Notes under the pieces: model-generated | What the model saw: only the letters and a program-made list of their open reading frames with translations | Told to the model about the DNA's origin: nothing | Databases searched by the model: none | From: Neoceratodus forsteri | Taxonomy: Eukaryota > Chordata > Ceratodontiformes > Ceratodontidae | Assembly: GCA_016271365.2 (NCBI GenBank) | Contig: CM028131.1 | Coordinates: 173,418,501-173,482,500 of the forward strand | Direction: 5' to 3' | DNA: 64,000 nucleotides | Translations under genes and position numbers: made by a program | Shown here: one piece after another, positions 47,700 to 57,419 of the stretch | Layout: every line of letters begins with the position of its first letter | How positions within the stretch are numbered: the first letter of the stretch is position 1

Positions 47700-49290
47700 A
47701 CCTAATGCCTTCAGTAACAAGCACAATTAGCTCAATACCACCATATTAAACAAGTTTGATCTATATTAGCTGCTTGGTTTATCTGGATTTATGTGATACT
47801 TTTAGAACTTGGTTGCTCAACAGTTATCAAGAGGCATTTTTCTGGGAAAAGACATATCATTTACATCATGCAGGTGTTGCTTTGATTGTGAATAAGTATG
47901 GTGGAACACAGAATGTTCTGCAATTGGTGCAGAATGATAAAATTTATGTTCCACAAGATAGCCAATCTGCCATAGCAGAACTTACTACTGTAGGTCAGCT
48001 GCAGTTATGTTGACATGTGATGCAACCTGTAATATGAGACAAGAATCTTTTGATAAAATAAAGGATTTTATTTATATGTTTGTGGTGACACCAGATAACA
48101 AGAGATATAGGTTAGTTCAGGATACAGACAAATGCTCACTTAGGCCACTAACTGATTTGCTAGTATACTATGCCCAGGAGAGCTCTCAATGTCATACCAT
48201 TCTTTTCCTTTGTAAATATAACTTAAATGTGTATTTTGCCAATTTCTGTTTAAAACAGTAAAGTTTAATGATATGGGGAAGCTTAATTGCTTACATTCTG
48301 TTGACAAATGACTGTGCAACAGTGGAGTTAATGCACGCGTGTGTGCACAGTTGCAGTAAAATAAAAATAAATCTTCTACCTCCACATTCTGTTCTAAATC
48401 AGATGGACACTGCTGTTACTAAAAACATAAATTGACTGAATTTGTTAGAACAGATTCTCATTTAAATGATGAAACTGTTTCAGAGAATTCTGAGACTAGA
48501 TACCAAGACAAAATGAAACATGCCAAGGAAGGAAATGATCACATCTTTAAAAGGCTCAATCATGTATCCACCACTGCCACTTAAAGAAATGTTGTGGAAA
48601 TGATTTGTGGCAACAGGACTGTGATTTTGATTAATGGTCGTATGACCAAAGCAAAAACCATCTGGCAAAATGTTGTGAATATAGAGAGAGTGAGGAATGC
48701 TCTACAGTTCTTTAAGACACACTATCCTTTTCATGAGGATTTTAACATTGATCATATGAGCAATATTGATTCACAATATGGAATATAAGCAGGGTTTTAA
48801 ATAATTGATTAGCAGTTTTTTCTTGGGACAATACTAGCTGTACAGAAAGCATTTATATAGGTTTTCTAGAAGTGTTATGTTTGTTAAACACAATGACGCT
48901 AGTGCTATGCATTTTCACAAGGTTTTAGAACTTTTATGAGCAAAACGCCAATCAATTTTTAGAGTTAAATAAAATTCTGTATAAGTAACCACAAAACCAG
49001 TGCTTGAAAAAGTCTCAATGACCATGGATAAGAATGTATACAAGCAGTATACTGTTTATCCTCTCCACGACAAAGACACAGTGACTGACAACATTAACCT
49101 ATACCAAATAATATAGGTCGAAGGTGAGCATCTCAGTACACTGGAAGCTCAATGCTTTCCTGATCTTTTTCCATATGGTGTAGGAGGGCGTTTAGATGAG
49201 TGTGAAGTATGTGTTCCTAGTACTGAGTACAGAGTAACTAGAATTCTAAATTCAGATGGAACATCCTGTTCTTATTCCATCTGTTACAGA
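47700..49290 (+). pseudogene. Probable Helitron-type (helentron-like) protein fragments
   Basis: Successive plus-strand fragments: 47,780-48,000 with FFWEKTYHLHHAGVALIVNK; 48,007-48,260; 48,597-48,788 with VILINGRMTKAK..WQNVVNIERV.NALQFF; and 48,990-49,290 with YTVYPLHDKDT, VEGEHLSTLE..CFPDLFPYG. The LS.L....FPDLFPYG pattern and the NVV.VERV.NAL..F..H.P pattern are characteristic of the region N-terminal to the Rep domain of Helitron proteins. Rep and helicase domains are absent: the sequence ends at 49,290 where the Harbinger-like island begins. Confidence 0.5.
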
Positions 49291-49711
49291 AGAGTGAGCA
49301 CAGTGGCGGGCCACAGGTGACCACCAACTGCAGGGTGCAGACAGGCAGCCAGTCCACCCCAACACCAGGGCACTGGATGCAGGGAACAGGTGGCACCAAT
49401 GCTCAAGGGAAGGATGCCACTGGAACCCCCCTACTGGATGCCAAGCCCCCACCCACCCAGACCATGGCCAGCCACACCTTGGAACACGGCACCCAGCACA
49501 CATGCAACATATCCTGGACAGCTAGCCCATGGCAACCCCAAGGCACAGCCACTGACCAAGAGGCAGGACACCACCATGCACGGCCCACACAATGACACAG
49601 GCACACCACACAGATACCCACCACACCAGTGCAGCATGGCTCCACACACCAACTGCAAAGCAGACACAGACACAGGCAGTTAAGCAGGAAATCTGGATTA
49701 AACAAAACTAT

Positions 49712-51118
49712 TTACAATGGAATGGGGTGGGAAAGGGTAGGGGAGAGAGAGGGAAGGGGACAGGGTCTGTACAGTGGGATGGGGAAGGAAGGGGAAGGGA
49801 TGGCAGGGGTAAAAGGAAAACAGTGGGGTCCAACTATGGGCAGCCACGGCCTTCCGCTGCCTGACGCCTCCATCATTGTCTGTCCCAGAGCACCAACCAC
49901 CTTGTTTGTTGAGCCACCTCCAGGGTCGTGGATGTTATTAAAATTATCTGCCGTAATAGGTGGCAATACAGTGGTAACTGCGAGCTCCTCTGGTTGCCTA
50001 TGACAAAGGAATGGACAGGTGATAAATGCAAGTCCCTAGGAACCATGCCCTCCCACTGTGCGCAATGGGCAGTGGGAACATACACCCATGGAGTGGCACT
50101 CTGGCCACCCACAGTGGGTGAGCCAATGCCTGCCAGCATCCCAGCATGCCATGACAGTGCACAGCAGTGGACAACGCTGCTCAGTGGCCATCCAACTGCG
50201 CAGTGACAGGCAGTTGGCACAGGGCTGCAGCAGCACCACAGCAGCACTGGTGGCAGCCGGGCACACACCCATCCCATCAACAGTTGGTACATGTGTGCAA
50301 TGGATGCCCCACAGTGGCATGCACACTGCACAGTGTACAGCACACTGCTGACACTGCATATGACACAGGTGGTCATAGCCACACCCTCACCCCCGCTGAC
50401 CACCCGGTACTGAGTAGAGGAAGACAACAGTGCCTACCTGCCCATTGTGGTGCTGCTCGCGCCTGTCCCCCTGCCAAGCCACCTCCACCGGTCAGACCCA
50501 CTCACCAGAAGATGGTCCTGCAGCAGCTCACTGTGCCCTGCCAGGAACCCCAGCCTGTCCTGCACAGTGCCGATCTTCAGGCCCTAGGAATGGAACACAG
50601 ACAGGCACACATCAGAGAACAACCACAGCATGTGCCCACCACTCCTACCCCTGTGCACAGTGTGTGCCCCAGCCTGACATGACCTGCAAGGCAGTAGTGC
50701 AGTGCACCCAGCAGCCTGCAATGCCACACCACATGGCATACGCTGACAGTCCCCCCCTACAGGGCATGTCAGACAGCCCAGCCAACACCACAGTACAGCA
50801 GTTAGGCACGCATGCAGCATGTGACTGCTTACCTGGCCGTGGCACAGCCCCCCTGCAGATGCATGCCTGCAGCAGCCTCAGCCACTCAGGGTCCTACCAC
50901 ATCATGTCCCCATACCAGTGGCGGCATTGCTCACTGGTCAGTGGCACCCCAGTGTCCCAAACCAGGCCTGCAGCAATGGCCTGCCAGATCTTAGTTCTGG
51001 CCTGCTGCAGGGGCTCCTGGCCAAATAGACCAGGTGCACATGGCTGCACATGGGTCACAAGGTTGACCAGCTCCAGGTCTGTTCAATTCCATGCACATCG
51101 CACCTCTCACTAGGCCAT
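49712..51118 (-). pseudogene. Second Myb/SANT-like gene (minus strand), multi-exon
   Basis: From 51,118 the minus strand reads a trihelix/Myb-like pattern: LELVNLVTHVQP, LFGQEPLQQARTKIWQAIAAGL, PLTSEQCRHWYGDMMW, DPEWLRLLQA, up to a GTAAGC donor at 50,832. A 78-bp exon-like block (50,583-50,506) lies between CCTAG and GTGAGT signals and encodes an amphipathic VQDRLGFLAGHSELLQDHLL-type helix. A last block starts at 49,997 after CATAG. At least three stops lie just after the ATG, and frames do not join cleanly. Such proteins partner Harbinger transposases in DNA binding. This is a different protein from the plus-strand Myb-like gene. Confidence 0.5.
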
Positions 51119-51687
51119 GCTCTCCACACAATGTGCTGGTTCAAAATGGTGGCCAGTAGCGCACGTGCACAACATGCACAGGATGTGCGCCTTGTGTAGG
51201 CATGCACCACATACACCAATTGCACATCGCCGTGGATGTGCAGCATGGGCATGGCCCACCTGGCACTTGGTGGTGTAGTCCCAAGGGGCATAGGGTCAAG
51301 TCAGGGGTCTGGGGTCACCCAGCACATAGTGCGCTGGAGCAATATAGAGACCATGGTGCAAAGTGCACCATGGCCTCTATTGCGCTCTGAGCACACAGTG
51401 TGCGATAGGTGGTAGCAAGGGCCATGTGCACCATGGCCCCTATAGCACTCTGAGTGCACTGTGTGTGATAGGCATGATCACGGGCCACGATGCATGAGTA
51501 CTGCAGGCAGCGCACTGCGCATGCCACGACAATGTGCCACGAAATGCGCAGGAGCAAATGCATTGCACATCAAGCAAGTTCACGATATTCAGCCACCATA
51601 TGCTAATGAGCTCATCAATCAATGCGCAGTGCACAAGGGAAATTAGCATGTCATTACTGCTGTGTCACAGCTCATTTGCACGCAATG

Positions 51688-51702
51688 CGCTATAAAGGCG
51701 CC
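51688..51702 (+). promoter_or_regulatory. TATA-box of the plus-strand Myb-like gene
   Basis: CGCTATAAAGGCGC about 30 bp before the ATG at 51,720, the expected core-promoter spacing. The 570 bp separating the two divergent Myb-like genes may serve both. Confidence 0.5.
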
Positions 51703-51719
51703 GCACATCAGCACAGGCC

Positions 51720-53164
51720 ATGGACCAGTATTGCAACCATCTGAGGTAAGTTGCACCTGCTGTGGGACCAGCCAACACAGCAGGGTGGATGGAGTGGGCA
51801 GCTGCAGGTAGTGACACATATGTCCTTGTCCACAGGCAGCACCTTGTATGAGCGTGAGGAGAATGAGGAGTGTGGGCCTGCCCGCAAGTGCAGGCCCAAC
51901 TTTATGAAGGCAGAGGCCAATGCCCTGTTAGGGGCCTACCTCGACAGGGAGAAACTGCTTAGTGGTGCCACTGGCACACCACAGACCAGGGCTGCAGTCT
52001 GGGTGGAGGTGGAAGAGGCTTTGAACCTGCAAGGCAGCCACTAGCTGTCTGTGCAGGAGTGCAGGAAGAAGGTGGGCACTGATAAACATTGCATAAAGGA
52101 GAAGGTGATGGCCATATGGGCAGCTAGGACAGCCACTGGTGGGGTCCATGCTGCTGTGCCACAGCTCACAGTGCAAGAGGAGTTGGTGGTGGCCACCATG
52201 CATCGCAGCACTGTTGAGGGTGTGTCGGGTGGTAGCTTCCAGACAGGAGGGAGCCCATCACTGCATGGTACATATGCCATGCCCGGGGATGGGGCCTGCT
52301 GGTATTGCAGTACTAACACATCTGTTTTCTCTTACAGCACTGGCACACCAGCATGTAGTGGCAGGGGAGCCAGTGGCAGCTGTGGGGGCAGGTCCAGCCC
52401 TGGCGGACCAGCCATCCACCTCTATGGGCATCTGTGGGCCCAATCTGCTGCAGCACACCACCACCGTCCAGCTGGATGTCCTGGGCTTGATGTTGGATGA
52501 GGCCCTGGCAGTGTTCCAGCAGGATGCCAGCCATGGCATACTCTGTGTGGAGACACAGATCAGGGCTGGGTCTGACACTGATGATGACATGACCATCATC
52601 CTGGACAGCACAGGTGGTATCGTGGGGGAGACACCCATACCAACTACCATCATTGGCAACATGGCCAGTGGTCTGTCGGCGGTGGAACAGCTGCCTGCCA
52701 CCACTGCTAGTGCTGCTGTGTGCACAGCCATGGCAGTGCCATGTGGTGGTAGTGGTGCATCCTCTCAGGCACTGGCCAGTGCACAGAGGCTGGAGGGGCA
52801 GTGACAGCAGATGGCTCTGAACATTGGGTGGCCAGATGCAGAGTCCACTGCCTGGGTACCAGACAGTGACCTACCACATGGGGACCCTGTTGTGCAGCAT
52901 CCACCTGAGTGGGGGACCGTGCAACATGGTCGTACACCACTGGTGGGATGGCGGCATGCCCATGGTCCCCTGGGCACTGACCCTTTGTCAGAGCACACCC
53001 AATTGCTGAAGGCATCCATGGAGCAACAGGTGCTGCTCATAGCTGGGGTGTATGCACTTCATGCAGAAGTGCGCCAGGCAGCCGAGCTGTGTGAGAGGGG
53101 TACTGCGCAGGTCCTGGAGGCTATACAGTGCCTGCAGGAGGGCACGACTGCATCCCTGGATTGA
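51720..53164 (+). pseudogene. Harbinger Myb/SANT-like DNA-binding protein gene
   Basis: A tentative short first exon (51,720-51,745, GTAAGT donor) and an acceptor at 51,835 lead to the Myb-like domain: CRPNFMKAEANALLGAYLD..., TRAAVWVEVEEALNL, SVQECRKKVGTDKHCIKEKVMAIWAA (51,890-52,130), with an in-frame amber at 52,042. PQLTVQEELVVATM follows. A TTTTCTCTTACAG acceptor near 52,337 leads to an open acidic/alanine-rich exon (to 52,804) and, after a break, a C-terminal block to 53,164 with SMEQQVLLIAGVYALHAEVRQAAELCERG, a likely coiled coil. The layout matches Harbinger Myb-like partners (NAIF1-like). Exon 1 phase does not match, so the start is uncertain. Confidence 0.65.
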
Positions 53165-53829
53165 ATTGCCAATGCAGTCTCAGTTAGCCTTGCACCGCAT
53201 GGCCACCATCCACAGACACCATGGAGTGCACTGTCCACCCCACGGACCCAGCGTCAAGCAATTCCCTCGATGTCGACACTGGGCTCTGCTGGCAGCAACC
53301 CAGGCATGCCTAGGGTGGGCCTGTTCAGGTGCCTATACACCACTGTGTGAACCTGGTCATGTTCCCACAGTTCAGCTCCTAGGGGCAGTTGCATACACCC
53401 CCTGTGGCCATTGAGCAGCCATGGTTCTGTGCTGCGGACCTGATGTGTGCGGCGCCCTGTCTGCAATCTGCTGCCACTGCCCTATGTGCACATGGGCGAT
53501 GTGTGTAGGTGCATGCCACAGTCATGGCAACTGTGTGTCATGCCACACACTGCCTGCATGCACACCTGCCTGGTTGCTGGCCCATGTGGCGTGTGCATGA
53601 TGAGAGCAGCACTGCACTGGTTGTGCCTGTGCACCGGGGGCATGTTTGCATGTGTCTGTGTGTGTGTGTGTGTGTGTTGCTGTACGGTGCTGCCTGCTGT
53701 TGTGTGTAGCTGTGTAGCACTGCCACCCACACCCCTGCCCCACACCTGTGTGTGCATGCCCATTGCCATGCCTGCCCATGCCTGTGTGCTGTACCATTGT
53801 ATCTGGCCACTGCATGGGTGTTGCTCCAC
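53165..53829. other. Spacer between convergent Harbinger genes, with (TG)n
   Basis: Non-coding, TG/CA-rich, with a pure TG run at about 53,655-53,679. It lies between the 3' ends of the Myb-like gene (plus) and the transposase (minus). The cysteine-rich open frames here are artefacts of TGTG/TGCA composition. Confidence 0.6.
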
Positions 53830-55050
53830 CTACCTGTGTGCACCAAAGTGCTCCTGTGCAATTGTGTTTCATGTTGCATGACATCCTTTGGATCCGGGGA
53901 TCCCTCCATCCAGAGGGGGGCTGCCCACTGCCCCAGGCCCATTTCCTCATCATCTCCACTGCTGTCCCTTTCTTCAGCCTCGACAGCAATCCCACAGTCA
54001 TTGGCCATGTTGTGCAGTATGCAGCAGGCCAGAAATAGGCCACAGACTTTCGAGGGGCTGTACTGTAGGGCACAGCCAGATCTGTCAAGGCAATGGAATC
54101 ATGCCTTCAGCAATGATGTTCTTCCATGTGCTGGCATGTGCCTCATTGTAACAGTCCTCTGCTGGGGACGATGGGTAGGGGTGAGCAGCCAGTGCCTGAG
54201 TGGGTAGCCATTGTCACCTGTGTGGACAGATACATGGTTAGCTTAGTGTCCCCTGTCACTGTGCCCCTTGCCCATCCCGGCATCTGCCCTGCCCACCCCA
54301 TCCCATGCCCTGATGTTCACAGCTCCCCATGGCCATCCCATACTCACCCACTAAGTGGTCTGTGGGGATGTCTCCACTCTCAAACCTGTGGCACAGCACA
54401 GAGCTGTGCCAGATGAATGAATCATGTGCACTCCCAGGGTGTGTGGCACAGACATTTGTTATGCACCCCCTGGCATCGCACACCACCTGGCAGTTGACAC
54501 TGGGGTAGCCCTTCCTGTTGAAGTATGCTACACCCTCAAGGTCAGGTGGCATGCTGATGCCCACTTGGGTGCAATCAATTGCCCCAAACATGCCAAGCAT
54601 CTGTGCTACCCTGTGGAAGTCCTGCCATGTGCTGGGGAACTGGATGTATTCTGCAGCATGTGGCAGCAGGGCATTGAGGAATTGTGTGAGGAGGCATGAT
54701 GTGGCTGACTGGGTTATGCCTGTGGTGTCCTCTGTTGGTCTCTGAAAGGTGCCCATGGTGAGCAGGCACATGACAGCTGTCACCTTCATCTCCACTGTCA
54801 GGGCATGGCTCCATCTAGTGGGTGACTGCATATCCTCACTGCACAACTCACAGAGCTGCCTCAGAATGGCCCGGTTCAGGTGATACCGGCCCACGATCTT
54901 CATATCGGAGTGGTTCTCAAAGCTGATGCTGGTATGGTACCACCTGTTCCGGGCGTACCACCAATGGGCCCTTCCATGACCACGTTGCTCTTCCTCCTGC
55001 CTTCTGACACCCCTCATTATGGCCTCCATCTGGAAGGCTGCATTGGCCAT
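53830..55050 (-). pseudogene. HARBI1-type DDE transposase
   Basis: Start ATG 55,050. Exon 1 (to 54,348): helix-rich N-terminus with ALTVEMKVTAVMCLLTMGTFQ and GITQSATSCLLTQFLNALL, then GAIDCTQVGI (first Asp), YFNRKGYPSVNCQVVCDARG (second Asp), HPGSAHDSFIWHSS and DHLVG. A 130-bp GT-AG intron (54,347-54,218) joins it to GDNGYPLRHWLLTP. A frameshift follows, and a deletion removes the ERAFG-type block with the third acidic residue. The reading recovers as CLDRSG.ALQYSPSKVCGLFLACCILHNMANDCGI. The family cuts and pastes the element. This copy should be inactive. Confidence 0.85.
54218..54347 (-). other. Intron in the transposase gene
   Basis: Minus strand GTGAGT at 54,347 and CCACACAG at 54,218. 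Splicing makes the codon GGT across the junction and yields LVGDNGYPLR, exactly the conserved HARBI1 order. Confidence 0.8.
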
Positions 55051-55282
55051 GGCCCCTACTGTCCTGTATCCCCCTGGGTGGTTGGCTCCTGTGGTCTGCT
55101 TGCCACCGTGGGGCAGTGCCTTTCATGCTGCCTGGCTTTCTGTTGCTTCCCCTGCTGCTGGCTTGCACTTCACTGCCACCTCTGTCCCACACCCCTGTGG
55201 CTGCCTGTTCCACTCCTTCAGTTCCTCATGGGCTCTGTCTCCCTTTTTCCTTCTGATCCCTCCCTCCACAGTCTGGTGGCCT

Positions 55283-55318
<36 letters not shown>

Positions 55319-55362
55319 TCTCTCACTCCCCTCTGGTGCAAGTGCTGTCCCCCTGCTTGAGC

Positions 55363-55377
55363 CCTGTATTTATAGGC
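55363..55377 (-). promoter_or_regulatory. TATA-box upstream of the transposase
   Basis: CCTATAAATACAGG on the minus strand, about 310 bp before the ATG, followed by a GA-rich leader (complement of the TC microsatellite at 55,283-55,324). Confidence 0.45.
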
Positions 55378-55631
55378 TCAAGTCTGCTCAGCGCATCTGG
55401 ATGTTGGTCTGCACTTGCGCCATGGGTTGGGGTTGAATATCCCACTGTGTTGCATATTGATGGGCATGCTCCCTGCCCTTGCACATGCATTCATTAGGGT
55501 TACACATTGGTGCACTGCTACTTGCACTGTGCACTGGCTCCCACTGAATATCACTCCATGGGGCATTTCCACAGTTGCACAGGCACAACCCAGTTGTGCC
55601 ATGCACAATTGCTTTGAATATCCTGCCCTGA

Positions 55632-55662
55632 GAGTTTCAATCCAGAGGGATTGAAACTCTGC
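55632..55662. repeat. Perfect 13-bp inverted repeat at the island's right edge
   Basis: AGAGTTTCAATCC and GGATTGAAACTCT around AGAG, a few bases outside the presumed Harbinger end. It could be a host hairpin (Helitrons end in a hairpin) or part of the terminal structure. No CTRR end follows directly. 55,663-56,380 holds no recognisable gene. Confidence 0.6.
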
Positions 55663-56389
55663 ATATTTTCTTTTTACTCCCTTGTCGACAGCTGGCATGT
55701 TGTTTACTAGTATTTTGATGACATTTTGCATGAAACTATTTTTAGTACAGTGAAGCATTCACAGGTGGCTGAGGATTTTTCATTGTAAGTCCTGCAGGTT
55801 AGTGCAGGTTAGTGAAGTTATGTATTTGACCCAGACAGTGTCCCAGGTGATTGAAACTGGTTTGCTCTGATTGCCTTCAGAGCACAGACCACCATGTTTT
55901 ATAAGGTAGGGTCAGGGGATGGTTGCATTATAAGTATTGGGCTCAACTGCTTTATGTTTCTCTGATTGAAACTGTTTTTTGCAGGGTATATTTTCTGTTA
56001 AATTGTTGTGTAGGTTGTCTTGCTGAAAGGAAGGACAGCACTCACTGGGGTGGTGGGTCAGAGCTATATCTGATTGTTTCTGGAGAGCACGGGCTTGGTC
56101 ACATCCACCCTGCCCCTTCCCCACCCGCCCCAAGGGCATCATTTCCTTTATACCAGTGGTTCGGCCATCATTTCCCCAAAAGAGCAAAGGACATACACTT
56201 GTCATGTGCTTAATGGCCCAGCTCACTGCATAGGGGGTAAATGCATGCATACACTTGCACACACTAACAAAATAACATCATAAACAGGAAGGGAGAGAGA
56301 CATGTGGGGGAGTGGTGCAATGCACTGGCTGTGGGGTGGCAGTCTTCCAGAAGACATTCTGGAGGCTGTAATGCTTCCGTATTTTCAGG

Positions 56390-57225
56390 CACCTCTCTGC
56401 TCTGAAGGAGGAGGTGGCCCATCTCCAGGCTGACTAAGCAAGGAGTAGGGAAACCTCCTCCTCCACCTATGAACCACCAGGTCTACCACTTCTGCCTCAG
56501 AGGTTGCCAATTAAGAAGAGCAGTTGGACCACGGTGGGCTCAGGGAGGGTGAGCGTGGTGGAACAGAGGCGCATCCCTCCAGTTGTACTTCTCCACAATT
56601 CAGACACCATTTTGGTGCAGTGTGGTTCCTCTATGGAGGCACCCACAGTGGAGACCAAGGATAATGTTGGGAGCCTACACAAAGGAGACCCACTGGAGGA
56701 TGGCATGGGACCCCACAGGGGAAGGAAACAGCTCCTGGTGGAAGACTCAATTGTTAAGGGGTAGAACTGTGGGAGGGAGGGCAGAGGGAGGTAAGGTGCC
56801 TGCCCAGCACCATAGCTTGGAGGGACAGAAAGTGAATCCTCAGGATCACAGAAGCAGCTGCACAGCAGAGGGAGATGGACATCATTGTACATCTAGGGAC
56901 AAATGACCTTGCTAGGAATGGGATCAGAGCAGTGCAGGAGGAGTTTGTGGAGTTAAGGAGGGGCCTTAGACAAGTAGCATGCTTGGTAACCTTCTCAGAA
57001 GTGCTGCTTCTCTATGGCATGGGTGATGCAAGGGTACTCTGCACCATGGAATTCATTGAATGGTTGAAAAACTGGTGAAGAGCACAAGGTTTTGGCTTCA
57101 CTGGGGACTGAAGGTCCACCTGAAGGGATACAGGCCTATACTGGCACAATGGTCTGCATCTGACAGTAGGGGAACCTGGATCCTAGGTGATAGATTTAAA
57201 TGCATCATTGGCAAGCTTTTAAACT
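56390..57225 (+). pseudogene. CR1 ORF1 (coiled coil and SGNH esterase-like domain)
   Basis: Coiled-coil-like start, then a frame with RKQLLVEDSIVKG (block I; the usual GDS reads EDS), HLGTNDLARNG (block III GTND) near 56,888, and WHNGLHLTVGE (block V-like) near 57,145. Stops and frameshifts separate the blocks. CR1 and L2 ORF1 proteins often carry this esterase. Its role in retrotransposition is unclear. Confidence 0.75.
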
Positions 57226-57419
57226 AGCCAAGTGGGGGAGGCACTGAAAAGAAGTAGGGAATTCCCAGCCTTCCACCACAAAGTAGGGTAGATAGAAAGG
57301 TAAACACCAAGGTAGAGGGTTCAATAGGGAGCAGTACATGGGTAAATGGAAAAAAAGGCAAAGGCAGTAAGAACAGGGATGAGGCTAAAAGGCATAAGTC
57401 TATCAAACAATGGAGGGTG

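Larger units (their letters stand above)
49300..55631. mobile_element. PIF/Harbinger-type DNA transposon region with three genes
   Basis: A sharply different, TGCA/CA-rich, GC-richer island. It contains a HARBI1-type transposase (minus) and two distinct Myb/SANT-like genes (one plus, one minus). The right end, read on the minus strand from 55,628, begins GGGCAGGATATTCAAAGC. I cannot find a matching inverted repeat near 49,300, so the left end may be truncated, or the island may be two related elements side by side (49.3-51.3 and 51.3-55.6 kb). Confidence 0.65.

Noticed and set aside
49300..51700. Many long cysteine/histidine-rich open frames on both strands
   Set aside because: TGCA/CA-rich composition lacks stops in several frames at once. 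Only the minus-strand frame with a Myb-like pattern and splice signals was kept.
53482..54088. Overlapping 115-188 codon frames around the TG repeat
   Set aside because: They read through (TG)n and the shifted transposase exon. Only the frame matching the HARBI1 C-terminus is meaningful.
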